A stretch of 64,000 nucleotides of DNA from SAR324 cluster bacterium REDSEA-S27_B3 (GTDB taxonomy: Bacteria > SAR324 > NAC60-12), in assembly GCA_001627865.1 (NCBI GenBank), contig LUQO01000012.1:1-64000 (forward strand), in the 5' to 3' direction. The position numbers and the translations under genes are program-made. Positions 35,639 through 43,838 of this stretch are shown one piece after another. The first letter of the stretch is position 1. Each line of letters opens with the position of its first letter. The notes under the pieces were generated by a model. The model did not search any database. It saw only the letters and a program-made list of their open reading frames with translations, and was not told the origin of the DNA.

Positions 35639-36001
35639 TTATGGAGGTAAAGGGGATGCACTCATTTCCACACAGATTTTATCTTCTGTATAGTAACGGC
35701 TGACTTCATGATATTTTATCTTGTGATTTTCATTTCCAATAGCGCTTCGCAGGTGATATTTGGCAGAAAGCTTCGCAGCAGACAATGCATCCTGAATTTT
35801 TCCTGCACATGCATGACCTACAACTACTACGTCCAGCATTCCTCGATCTATGACCTTGTATTCAGGATCAAAAAAAGTTGAAAACCTTTCTTTTTCAGTT
35901 GAACATCCAATGATTAAAATGAAGATGAACAAGAATAAAAAAAGTTTGCTCTGCATTTTTTTCTTTAGTGAAGTCTTGACAACTTTGGGGCCGTTCTCCA
36001 A
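35639..36001 (-). CDS. Small hypothetical lipoprotein
   Basis: Likely starts at the internal Met (MQSKLFLFLFIFILIIGCS), about residue 16 of the tracked ORF, which gives a compact signal peptide with a lipobox-like IIGC. The mature part is about 85 aa with VIDRGMLDVVVVGHACAGKIQDALSAAKLSAKYHLRS, a pattern reminiscent of LPP20-like lipoproteins. The family is uncertain. It is divergent from hemL. Confidence 0.55.
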   Translation of the reverse strand: MENGPKVVKTSLKKKMQSKLFLFLFIFILIIGCSTEKERFSTFFDPEYKVIDRGMLDVVVVGHACAGKIQDALSAAKLSAKYHLRSAIGNENHKIKYHEVSRYYTEDKICVEMSASPLPP

Positions 36002-36009
36002 ACTACCAG

Positions 36010-36054
36010 TTCAGGTAAAGTTGCTTTCATACAGTTTAAAATCAATTACCTGAA
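36010..36054. promoter_or_regulatory. 9-bp inverted repeat upstream of hemL
   Basis: TTCAGGTAA (36010-36018) and TTACCTGAA (36046-36054) are perfect reverse complements 27 bases apart. They end 27 bp before the hemL ATG, in the divergent spacer shared with the lipoprotein gene. They could be paired operator half-sites or an mRNA hairpin. No regulator is known. Confidence 0.35.
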
Positions 36055-36081
36055 AACTCTTCACTAACAAGTGCAACCTTC

Positions 36082-37365
36082 ATGCAGATCACACAATCAA
36101 CACAACTATTCTCTCGTGCACAGCAAAGAATTCCTGGAGGAGTGAACAGCCCTGTCCGTGCATTCAAATCTGTGAATATGACTCCTCTGTTTATTGCTCA
36201 GGGGTTGGGATCAAAACTATTTGACAAGGATGGTAACGAATGTATTGACTACGTAGGCTCCTGGGGGCCAATGATTCTTGGGCATGCAAATCCGGAAGTT
36301 GTCAGGAAACTTGAAGAAACTCTGAGAAACGGAACTTCGTTTGGCGCACCGACTGAAGGTGAAATTTTGTTGGCTGAAATGATATGTGAGGCTGTGCCAA
36401 GTGTGGAAATGATTCGCTTGGTAAATTCAGGTTCAGAAGCAGCAATGGGGGTTTTACGTGTTGCACGAGGTTACACAGGCCGTGATAAAATAATTAAATT
36501 TGAGGGCTGCTATCATGGCAGTGTAGATCCGCTGCTTGTAAAAGCAGGTTCCGGAGCAATGACATTGGGTATTCCGGATTCTCCTGGAGTGCCGGCCTCA
36601 TTTGTTGAACACACACTTCAGGCTAAGTTCAATGATCTGGATTCTGTTATAAGACTTGCTGAAGATAATACGCAGGACATTGCCGCAATAATTCTGGAAC
36701 CTGTAGCCGGAAATATGGGAATGATTCCTCCGGAGCATGGATTCCTGCAGGGGCTGAGAGATTTATGCGACCGTGAAGGAATATTGTTAATTTTCGATGA
36801 AGTAATGACAGGTTTTCGTGTTGATTTCGGAGGAGCACAAGCACTTTTTGGTATTGTTCCTGACTTGAGTATATTTGGTAAAGTTATTGGCGGAGGGCTT
36901 CCGGTTGGTGCCTATGGGGGACGACAGGATATCATGCTTCAGGTTGCCCCGGCAGGCCCTGTTTATCAGGCAGGAACGTTGTCGGGAAATCCACTAGCTG
37001 TAACAGCAGGGTTAACAACTTTGGAAATTTTGAAAGAGCAAAATCCATATCCTGATCTTGGTCAAAAAACAGCATGGCTTTGCGGTGAATTGGCATCTGC
37101 GGCAGAATCTGCAGGAATCCAAATTCAAACCAAATCTATGGGAGGAATGTTTGGGTACTTCTTTGCAGAAAACACTGTGAGTAATTTCCAGGAAGCGCTT
37201 AATTCTGATACAGAGATATTCACTCGATTTTTCCAGAATATGCTTAGAGAAGGGATTTATTTGCCTCCTTCAGCTTTTGAATCTCATTTTGTATCAACTG
37301 CTCATACTGATGAGGACCTGGAGAAAACTGCTGCTGCGTTTAGAAAGGCGCTAAAAGAAGTGTGA
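36082..37365 (+). CDS. hemL: Glutamate-1-semialdehyde 2,1-aminomutase
   Basis: PLP enzyme of the C5 haem pathway that makes 5-aminolevulinate. The 427-aa length is normal. Motifs include IPGGVNSPVRAFKSV at the N-terminus, MIRLVNSGSEAAMGVLRVARGYTGRDKIIKFEGCYHG, the Asp of LIFDEVMTGFRV, and the Schiff-base Lys in FGKVIGGGLPVGAYGGR. The use of HemL shows that the organism makes haem from glutamyl-tRNA. It is a single-gene unit. Confidence 0.97.
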   Translation: MQITQSTQLFSRAQQRIPGGVNSPVRAFKSVNMTPLFIAQGLGSKLFDKDGNECIDYVGSWGPMILGHANPEVVRKLEETLRNGTSFGAPTEGEILLAEMICEAVPSVEMIRLVNSGSEAAMGVLRVARGYTGRDKIIKFEGCYHGSVDPLLVKAGSGAMTLGIPDSPGVPASFVEHTLQAKFNDLDSVIRLAEDNTQDIAAIILEPVAGNMGMIPPEHGFLQGLRDLCDREGILLIFDEVMTGFRVDFGGAQALFGIVPDLSIFGKVIGGGLPVGAYGGRQDIMLQVAPAGPVYQAGTLSGNPLAVTAGLTTLEILKEQNPYPDLGQKTAWLCGELASAAESAGIQIQTKSMGGMFGYFFAENTVSNFQEALNSDTEIFTRFFQNMLREGIYLPPSAFESHFVSTAHTDEDLEKTAAAFRKALKEV

Positions 37366-37416
37366 ATCTATTCAGAACAAATAAAGTCTGATTAAACTGA
37401 CCATTTCAAAAAAGTA

Positions 37417-37713
37417 TTATTTCCAGTTTGAATCTGCTTTTTCATCGGGATGAGTAATTTCGTTGATCCTCACACCATAGCGATCGTTTACGACAACAAC
37501 CTCTCCCCTTGCTATCAGACGGTTCCCTATTAATACGTCAATTGTAGAACCGATAATTTTATCAAATTTCACTACAGTTCCCTGTTTCCAGAGCATTACA
37601 TCATGCAGGGAAACATTAGAGCGAGCAATCTCAGCCTGCATTATCTGAGGCGCATCTGCCAGAAAATCGAGTTTATGCAGTGTTGAATTCTGCGTTGAAG
37701 ATTCAATACTCAT
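37417..37713 (-). CDS. fliN: Flagellar motor switch protein FliN
   Basis: 98-aa SpoA-domain protein of the flagellar C-ring. The C-terminal 60 aa (LHDVMLWKQGTVVKFDKIIGSTIDVLIGNRLIARGEVVVVNDRYGVRINEI) match FliN. It is an orphan here, without fliM, fliG or export genes. It lies between hemL (convergent) and tatA (divergent). A type III secretion SctQ relative is possible, but the length and sequence favour FliN. Confidence 0.88.
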   Translation of the reverse strand: MSIESSTQNSTLHKLDFLADAPQIMQAEIARSNVSLHDVMLWKQGTVVKFDKIIGSTIDVLIGNRLIARGEVVVVNDRYGVRINEITHPDEKADSNWK

Positions 37714-37789
37714 TGGGGGAATCTAATTTTAAACTGAATCTTAAATGTTGACTTTTTTCACTTTTTTTGCGATCATCACGCGGTTTCGA

Positions 37790-37819
37790 TTGACTGTAAA
37801 TTATAATTCGCATTATACT
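37790..37819 (+). promoter_or_regulatory. Sigma-70-like promoter for tatA
   Basis: TTGACT (37790-37795), an 18-base spacer and TATACT (37814-37819) are near-consensus. They lie about 40 bp before the tatA ATG and read toward it. A ribosome-binding site (AAGGAG) follows at about 37846. Confidence 0.6.
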
Positions 37820-37858
37820 GTTTATCAACAAATGACACAATAATAAGGAGCGTTTAGT

Positions 37859-38095
37859 ATGTTTGGTTTAGGTGTTTGGGAACTTTTGATTGTTTTGGCT
37901 ATTGTAGTTGTTTTATTTGGAGCAAAACGTTTGCCTCTGATTGGCGAGGGGCTTGGAGGAATGATAACTAACTTCAAAAAAGCAACAAAGAAAAACAAAG
38001 GAGAACAAGCTAAAATTGATGATAATTCTGCTGCAGTAAAAGAGGAAGCTACAGTTATCAATGAAAATACTGCTGCCGAAAATGAAAAAAGCTGA
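37859..38095 (+). CDS. tatA: Twin-arginine translocase subunit TatA
   Basis: 78-aa pore-forming subunit of the Tat exporter. The single TM helix (VWELLIVLAIVVVLFG) is followed by the conserved FGAKRLPLIGEGLGG hinge and amphipathic helix and a charged tail (KKATKKNKGEQ). tatB and tatC are not adjacent. It could serve as a TatA/TatE-type subunit. Confidence 0.96.
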   Translation: MFGLGVWELLIVLAIVVVLFGAKRLPLIGEGLGGMITNFKKATKKNKGEQAKIDDNSAAVKEEATVINENTAAENEKS

Positions 38096-38110
38096 TAAGA
38101 AATTATAGAC

Positions 38111-38545
38111 TTATTTTGGTTTTGGACGAATAACCAGATTCATGCTTACATCAAGCTCTTTGAGTCTGGCGATTACGGGAACTATAGAACCGTAATCAAC
38201 TTTTTCATCAGCTTCCACATCCACTAACCAAGGCTGTTTCTTGCCTTTTATCCATTGCCGTATTCGATCCTGCAGCACAACCTGACTCTCTTCTTCAGTA
38301 GTGCCTCCAATGCGTGTTTTTCCTAAGTATAATACTCCAGACTTGTCGATCACCACTTTAAGTGGTTCTTGCAAGGGCTTCATTGTGTCCTGATTGTAGC
38401 TGTCTTCCGGAAGATCGACCTGAATCACATGGTTAACTATTGGTGCCGTTACCATAAAGATGATCAACAAGACCAACAGCACGTCAACAAAAGGAGTGAC
38501 GTTTATTTCACTCAGTGGTTCATTCTCTTCCCAGGAGCCTCCCAT
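38111..38545 (-). CDS. tolR: Tol-Pal proton-channel protein TolR (ExbD family)
   Basis: 144 aa. One TM helix (VTPFVDVLLVLLIIFMVTAPIV) holds the proton-path Asp of the ExbD/TolR family, and the periplasmic domain follows. The N-terminal ENEPLSEINVTPFVDVLLVLLIIFM is diagnostic. Its start overlaps the tolQ end by 26 bp. With pal upstream, TolR is favoured over ExbD. Confidence 0.92.
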   Translation of the reverse strand: MGGSWEENEPLSEINVTPFVDVLLVLLIIFMVTAPIVNHVIQVDLPEDSYNQDTMKPLQEPLKVVIDKSGVLYLGKTRIGGTTEEESQVVLQDRIRQWIKGKKQPWLVDVEADEKVDYGSIVPVIARLKELDVSMNLVIRPKPK

Positions 38546-39248
38546 GTACTATCCATTCAAAACGATTAGTAAGTTCCATTCCATAATTTCGCATTGTGTT
38601 AGCCAAAGTACGTGACTGATTGCGAAAATAATTGTATCCCATCAGAGCCGGAATTGCGGCAAGCAATCCTGCGGCGGTGGCAACGAGTGCCTCAGATATT
38701 CCTGGGGCAACAGCAGCTAAGCTTGTAACCCCTGTTGTTCCGATGCTCTGGAAAGAGTTGATAATACCCAAAACAGTACCAAAGAGACCAATGAATGGCG
38801 CGGCACTGGAAATGGTAGCAAGAATATTTAAGCGGTTTTCAATAAAAGAATATCTTTCATTGATGGTCTGCTCTATTACACGCTGAAGTTGTACACTGAG
38901 ATGCGGCAGCATTGAACTGTTTTCCGCTAGATCCGCAGAAGATCGCTGAATTCGTTGACTCATTCTGGCTGCTTCCTGATAGGTTGCAGTAAACATGAAT
39001 GAAAAATCCGAATAAGGATACTCGGTAGAAACTTTTTTGATTTGATTAAGGTTGGATTCGTTAAGGTAGACCCGGTAGAATTTCTGGTCCTGTTTGCGGA
39101 TATTATAATATTGAAGTGCCTTGATAATGATGACGGCCCAGGAGAGGGCCGACATCAATGCCAAAATGAGCAACACCAGCTTCGCGATTAAGCTGCCACC
39201 AAGTACCAATCCGACTATGCTCGTTTCGCCTAGCCATTCGGTGAGCAT
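38520..39248 (-). CDS. tolQ: Tol-Pal proton-channel protein TolQ (ExbB family)
   Basis: 242-aa membrane protein with three TM helices (about 17-40, 138-160 and 172-195). The MotA/TolQ/ExbB channel pattern LATISSAAPFIGLFGTVLGIINSFQSIG and the last helix GISEALVATAAGLLAAIPALMGYN are diagnostic. With TolR it would use proton flow to energise TolA during envelope constriction. It lies 42 bp downstream of pal. Confidence 0.94.
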   Translation of the reverse strand: MLTEWLGETSIVGLVLGGSLIAKLVLLILALMSALSWAVIIIKALQYYNIRKQDQKFYRVYLNESNLNQIKKVSTEYPYSDFSFMFTATYQEAARMSQRIQRSSADLAENSSMLPHLSVQLQRVIEQTINERYSFIENRLNILATISSAAPFIGLFGTVLGIINSFQSIGTTGVTSLAAVAPGISEALVATAAGLLAAIPALMGYNYFRNQSRTLANTMRNYGMELTNRFEWIVHGRLLGRE

Positions 39249-39290
39249 GATTCAAAGCGTTATCAAAGTTGCTGGCTTAGCTAGAAAGTA

Positions 39291-40196
39291 TTACAAGCGG
39301 GTGAACTCTACTCTACGGTTCTTACCCCATGCAGCTTCATTGCTGCCAGAAACTGCCGGTCGTTCTTCGCCAAAACTTACCATTGTAAACTGAGATGGAC
39401 TGGCTCCAAGACCGACAAGGTAGTCAAAAACAGCTTTAGCGCGTCGTTCACCTAATGCCAGATTATATTCATTGGTACCCCGCTCATCACAGTGTCCTTC
39501 CAACTGAATTTGCATATCCGGATTTGCGGCAATCCATTCATAATTTTTCTGGATTACTTCCTCAAATTCAGGAGTGATATCACTCTTATCAAAGGCAAAA
39601 TAAACCATACCCATTTCACTGATGGCTGTTTCTGACTCTTCAGGCGGAGCTGAAATGATGGTAACAGCTTTTGGCGCTTCAACACTCTCATCAGCATCCT
39701 TCTCAACCGCAATTTGAGCTTCTTCTTTTTCCACTTCCTGCTGTTGTGCTGCAGCAACATATTCCGTCAGATCCTTGCCAGTCAGCGGTGTTTTATCTTT
39801 AACTGTCTCATGTCCATCAGGTAAATTTGCTCTATTCAGCTCCAAATCTTCAGGCTCATCCGGTTTTGGTGGATCAGCTGGCTTTGGTTCATCCGGCTTT
39901 GGATCCTCTGTCTTTGGTGGCTCAGCTGGCTTTGGTGGCTCAGCAGGCTTTGGTTCATCCGGGGTTGTTGGCTCAGCTGGCTTTGGTTCATCCGGTGTTG
40001 TGGGCTCAGCTGGCTTTGGTTCATCCGGGGTTGCGGGCTCATCAACCTTTGTTTCTTCCGGAGTTGTGGGCTCTTCAGCCTTATCCTCAGTAGGTGTTGT
40101 GGGCTCATCTGCTGGTTCTGGTGTTTTGTCAGCACAGCCCGTTGTCAAGAAGACCGTAATAATTGCGAAAACAATAAGTAAATATATTTTTTTCAT
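39291..40196 (-). CDS. pal: Peptidoglycan-associated lipoprotein Pal with Pro-rich repeats
   Basis: Outer-membrane lipoprotein that binds peptidoglycan and TolB. A lipobox (FLTTGC) is at residue 21. Residues about 28-115 are an extended Pro/Glu/Lys/Asp region with an 11-aa unit TPDEPKPAEPT in tandem and degenerate copies around it. An acidic linker leads to an OmpA-like domain with DITPEFEEVIQKNYEWIAANP, QLEGHCDERGTNEYNLALGERRAKAV and GEERPAVSGSNEAAWGKNRRVEF. The repeat region makes it longer than ordinary Pal. It precedes tolQ-tolR. Confidence 0.93.
   Translation of the reverse strand: MKKIYLLIVFAIITVFLTTGCADKTPEPADEPTTPTEDKAEEPTTPEETKVDEPATPDEPKPAEPTTPDEPKPAEPTTPDEPKPAEPPKPAEPPKTEDPKPDEPKPADPPKPDEPEDLELNRANLPDGHETVKDKTPLTGKDLTEYVAAAQQQEVEKEEAQIAVEKDADESVEAPKAVTIISAPPEESETAISEMGMVYFAFDKSDITPEFEEVIQKNYEWIAANPDMQIQLEGHCDERGTNEYNLALGERRAKAVFDYLVGLGASPSQFTMVSFGEERPAVSGSNEAAWGKNRRVEFTRL
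39848..40115 (-). repeat. Coding tandem repeat in pal (33-bp unit)
   Basis: On the plus strand GGCTCAGCTGGCTTTGGTTC followed by ATCCGG and a short variable part recurs about every 33 bp, with degenerate copies on each side. It encodes the 11-aa TPDEPKPAEPT unit. Two or three units are nearly identical at the DNA level, as expected for a recently expanded repeat. Confidence 0.75.
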
Positions 40197-40628
40197 AACA
40201 TACCTCCTAAGTGTTGTAAATTTTCTAAAGGCAAGCTTTTGTCAGGTAAATCATGAGACGTAAAATCTCTGGTAAATTTAACCTGTTAGAGTAATTGTGC
40301 AAGTGGAGTGCCTAATACACTAACAGTAAAAAAATTGATAAACTGCCTTTTCCGTTAAACTTTCATTCAGTCAGATAGATTATATTGGTTAGAAGCAAGA
40401 AACAATTCTTTTTTTGTTCATTCAATATGAAAGTTGATTTTTCTTAACTACAAAACAAAATAGATGCGCCTTTTTGTATTTGATTATTTTAAAAATGTTA
40501 TCATTTGGTAAACAGCAGGATATGTTGAAATTATCTTGAGAACTTTAAAAGAAGTGTTAGAGTAAGCCTGAATTTTTTAGTTCATAATTAGTGTGCGTGC
40601 AGCTGATTAATAACTAATACACAATTGT
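40197..40628. other. AT-rich divergent intergenic region
   Basis: 432 bp separate pal (minus) from the CNNM gene (plus). The stretch is AT-rich with T- and A-tracts. The pal ribosome-binding site (AGGAGG on the minus strand) lies at its left edge. I see no gene, RNA or strong repeat, and no convincing promoter. Confidence 0.55.
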
Positions 40629-41666
40629 ATGGACCTTGCCCTCTTTGCAGGCATTATTTTCTGTTTAACACAATCTGCCATATTTTCCGGTCTGACCCTG
40701 GGATTATTTGGATTGAGCAGGTTAAAGCTTGAAATTGAGGTTGAGTCAGGCAATAAAGCTGCATCAAAAGTACTGGAGTTAAGAAAGGACGCTAATCTAT
40801 TACTGACAACATTACTGTGGGGTAACGTGAGTATTAACGTATTACTGACACTCTTAACAGATTCAATACTTGCAGGCCTTTGGGCATTTTTCTTTTCATC
40901 TATTTGCATCACCTTATTTGGTGAAATCATGCCACAAGCGTATTTTTCCCGAAATGCGCTGCGTATGGGGATCATGCTTTCCCCCATAATTAGATTTTAC
41001 AGATTTGTTCTTTATCCTGTAAGTAAACCTTCAGCATTACTGCTTGACAGATGGCTGGGTAAAGAAGGTGTGCTTTACTTTAAAGAGGATGATTTCCGGA
41101 TAATGCTGCAAAAACACATGGAGTCGCGGGAATCAGACATAAGCCGGCTTGAGGGAACCGGAGCGCTGAATTTCTTGAGTATTGATGATTTGCCTGTTGG
41201 TGATGAAGGAGAACTGGTTGATCCCGCAAGCATTATCCCATTGGAAACAGAATTTGATCTTCCTGTTTTTCCGGTATTTCAACGTAATCCGGAGGATCCG
41301 TTTTTAATTCAGGTTCAGGATTCAGGTAAAAAATGGGTTATCTTGACTTCACTGGACGGAAATCCCCGATTGGTGCTCAATGCTGATCTGTTCCTGCGCG
41401 ACGCGCTTTTTGGTGTTGAACCTTTTCGACCATATTCTTATTGTCATCGACCCATAGTTGTATCAGATGCAACAACACCACTCGGAGAAGTCATTCAAAA
41501 ATTGCGTGTTCATCCGGAACATTCTGAAGATGACGTAATTGATAATGACCTGATCTTATGCTGGAACAAAGAAAAAAGGATCATTACAGGCGCAGATTTA
41601 TTAGGAAGACTTTTAAGAGGTATAGCGGGTCGCAGACCTCAATTTTTCATACCAAAAGAAAAATAA
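40629..41666 (+). CDS. CNNM-domain (DUF21) membrane protein
   Basis: 345 aa. The N-terminal half is a CNNM transmembrane domain with AIFSGLTLGLFGLSRLKLEIEVESGNKAASKVLELRKD, NLLLTTLLWGNVSINVLLTLL and the GEIMPQAYFSRNALR motif, in about four helices. The C-terminal half has a CBS-pair-like layout, without the sequence strength to be sure. The family includes CorB/CorC-type divalent-cation transporters. Magnesium export is the usual proposal, and the substrate here is unproven. Confidence 0.85.
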   Translation: MDLALFAGIIFCLTQSAIFSGLTLGLFGLSRLKLEIEVESGNKAASKVLELRKDANLLLTTLLWGNVSINVLLTLLTDSILAGLWAFFFSSICITLFGEIMPQAYFSRNALRMGIMLSPIIRFYRFVLYPVSKPSALLLDRWLGKEGVLYFKEDDFRIMLQKHMESRESDISRLEGTGALNFLSIDDLPVGDEGELVDPASIIPLETEFDLPVFPVFQRNPEDPFLIQVQDSGKKWVILTSLDGNPRLVLNADLFLRDALFGVEPFRPYSYCHRPIVVSDATTPLGEVIQKLRVHPEHSEDDVIDNDLILCWNKEKRIITGADLLGRLLRGIAGRRPQFFIPKEK

Positions 41667-41701
41667 ATTTTTTCTAAAATCAACAACTGCTTATATTTGA
41701 T

Positions 41702-43039
41702 ATGATCAAAAGTGCAAAGAGATTATTTTCACTTTTTCCAATGTTTACTTTATCCATGATTCCAGGCAAATCATTATTCAGCAGAAAAACCAAATTATGG
41801 TTAATTTTCTGCTTTTTCATGCCTTCAATGGCCCTAGCCTTTGAGTTCCCTCCAGAGAGAAGTAAAAGTGAAGCAGAGACTGAATTAGGCTGGATGGTAG
41901 CACCGCTTCCTATTGTAGTTGAAGGTATTGGAACCGGCATTCCTGTTGTCGCATTTATATCCAATGCATATAAGAATACTGATCTTCAGATGGCTAAAAC
42001 TTTCTTCAAAGGAGATTTTGAAGTGAATCTGTTTAACATTTCAAAATTTCCTGTAATAGATGAGCATTTATTTTTTTCACTTGGAGCAACAGATCTTTTA
42101 ATGCCTTTCAGATCCTATAACCGTGGCATTGAGTCTGGTAAAGAGGATTATTATCAGACACTTGAGAAATATAACAGCAGCTTCGTTACTTTCCAGTCAC
42201 AATTTTTTCAGCAAAGGCTGGAAGTACTACTGAGTTACTCCACAGGGGGAACAAAGATAGACAAAATATATGATGTTGATGGAAATAGTTTTCAAAATAT
42301 TCAGTCTCCAAAACGAAGCTGGATAGACAGTACAATTGGAACACAGATTGATCTGACAGATAATCACCTTGATCCTCATGAAGGACTTCGGTTTGAATTA
42401 TTGCACAGTTTTTCAAATTATGGTTTGAACGAATTAAGTGACTATAAAGTCAACGATCTGAATATAACTACTTACTTCCCCTTCTTTGAAACTCACACAC
42501 TTTTATTTAACGCTTTTCATTCACGTTCCTACATTTCAGCTCAAGGTTTAGTTGATGAAACTGAATTAAGAAATAAATTCAGCCTGGGATGTGCTTTAGA
42601 AATGGAAGCTGACGCTTGCCGAAATGCGGAAACAAAACACATTAACTACTGGCAAAAAAGGAATCAATCAGGCAAAGCTACAGCATTAGGCGGACTTAAC
42701 AGGATGCGTGCTTACAGCCTCGGTCGATTTTACGCGGCAAACAGCGCGAATTATGCATTGGAATATCGTCTGAACTATTCTGAACAGCGAATCCCCATAA
42801 ACTGGATTTTAATTGGAGGAATACGAACTGTTCTTCAGACTTCTTTTTTTTACGAGACAGGCGGTGTATCAGATGATTTGTCTGAGCTGCACAAAAATAT
42901 GAGAACTTCGTATGGAGTCGGTTTTCGTGCAATTATTTCAGGGTTGATTTACCGTTTTGATCTTGCTGGAGGAGATGACGGTATTGCTCCAACATTGTTC
43001 ATTAATTATCCATTATCGTTAGGCACTCTTGGGAGTTAG
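41702..43039 (+). CDS. Outer-membrane beta-barrel protein, surface-antigen (D15) like
   Basis: 445 aa. A signal peptide is likely from one of several Met (MIPGKSLFSRKTKLWLIFCFFMPSMALA). The mature protein alternates aromatic and hydrophobic strands, for example DNHLDPHEGLRFELLHSFSNYG and NYALEYRLNYSEQRIPINWILIGGIRTVLQTSFFYETGG. The last strands end YRFDLAGGDDGIAPTLFINYPL, which resembles the C-terminus of Omp85 surface-antigen barrels. No POTRA domain is seen. The specific family is uncertain. Confidence 0.65.
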   Translation: MIKSAKRLFSLFPMFTLSMIPGKSLFSRKTKLWLIFCFFMPSMALAFEFPPERSKSEAETELGWMVAPLPIVVEGIGTGIPVVAFISNAYKNTDLQMAKTFFKGDFEVNLFNISKFPVIDEHLFFSLGATDLLMPFRSYNRGIESGKEDYYQTLEKYNSSFVTFQSQFFQQRLEVLLSYSTGGTKIDKIYDVDGNSFQNIQSPKRSWIDSTIGTQIDLTDNHLDPHEGLRFELLHSFSNYGLNELSDYKVNDLNITTYFPFFETHTLLFNAFHSRSYISAQGLVDETELRNKFSLGCALEMEADACRNAETKHINYWQKRNQSGKATALGGLNRMRAYSLGRFYAANSANYALEYRLNYSEQRIPINWILIGGIRTVLQTSFFYETGGVSDDLSELHKNMRTSYGVGFRAIISGLIYRFDLAGGDDGIAPTLFINYPLSLGTLGS

Positions 43040-43195
43040 CAAAGACCAGAGTAAATAACATTATACAAAATTCATAATATAAAAATAAGCTTACTTTATG
43101 AGTGTATGAATAATTGTATAAAATACTTCATCTCAAAGATGATGATATACAAGATATTGATTAGATAGACCTTTTTCATCATTGCAAGCTTTCAA

Positions 43196-43813
43196 ATGTT
43201 ATTGAGTATCAATCCGTTCAACCCACAACCTCTCCATATTCAGCAAGTTGTGGAAGTTTTGAAAAATGATGGAGTTATTATTTATCCCACTGATACAGTT
43301 TATGGCTTGGGATGCAGTATTTTCAGCAAAAAAGCAATGAAGCGCCTGCATCAAATTAAAAAGGTGAACCATAAAAAACCTTTGACAATTATCTGTGCAA
43401 ATCAAACCGAAGTTCAGGAATATACTCAAGGCATTCCTACTTCTATATTTAAACTGCTTCGCCGTAAATTGCCCGGACCATATACTTTTGTCTTTAAAGC
43501 CTCCAAGATTGTACCAAAAATGATGCTTACACCAAGAAGCACAGTAGGTATGCGCTGGCCGGAGCATCCAATTGCCAACGAAATCGTAACGTACTTGGGA
43601 TACCCTATTCTAAGCAGCAGTTTAAGGATGTCTGAGGAAGAGCTGCATGATGACCCTTACGAATTACATGAAAAATACAAAAAACAGGTTGATCTGATTG
43701 TTGATGGCGGAACTATTTTCGCCGAACATTCGACGATTATTGATTTCAGTCAAGGAGATGCAGAAATCATCAGGTTGGGTAAAGGACCTGTAGATTGGCT
43801 GGAAGAAGAATGA
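43196..43813 (+). CDS. YciO/YrdC/Sua5-family protein
   Basis: 205 aa. The nucleotide- and threonylcarbamoyl-binding motifs are IIYPTDTVYGLGC and KPLTIIC, with TVGMRWPEHPIANEIV downstream. This family makes threonylcarbamoyl-AMP for t6A tRNA modification. The INPFNPQPLHIQ start is closer to YciO than to TsaC. YciO itself has a less certain role. I give no symbol because the subfamily is not settled. Confidence 0.85.
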   Translation: MLLSINPFNPQPLHIQQVVEVLKNDGVIIYPTDTVYGLGCSIFSKKAMKRLHQIKKVNHKKPLTIICANQTEVQEYTQGIPTSIFKLLRRKLPGPYTFVFKASKIVPKMMLTPRSTVGMRWPEHPIANEIVTYLGYPILSSSLRMSEEELHDDPYELHEKYKKQVDLIVDGGTIFAEHSTIIDFSQGDAEIIRLGKGPVDWLEEE

Positions 43814-43838
43814 TTAAGGAAACGGATTGAACTGCTTG

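Noticed and set aside
39775-40263. 162-aa plus-strand ORF rich in Gly, Ser and Phe
   Set aside because: It is the antisense shadow of the pal repeat region, and its low-complexity composition comes from the repeat.
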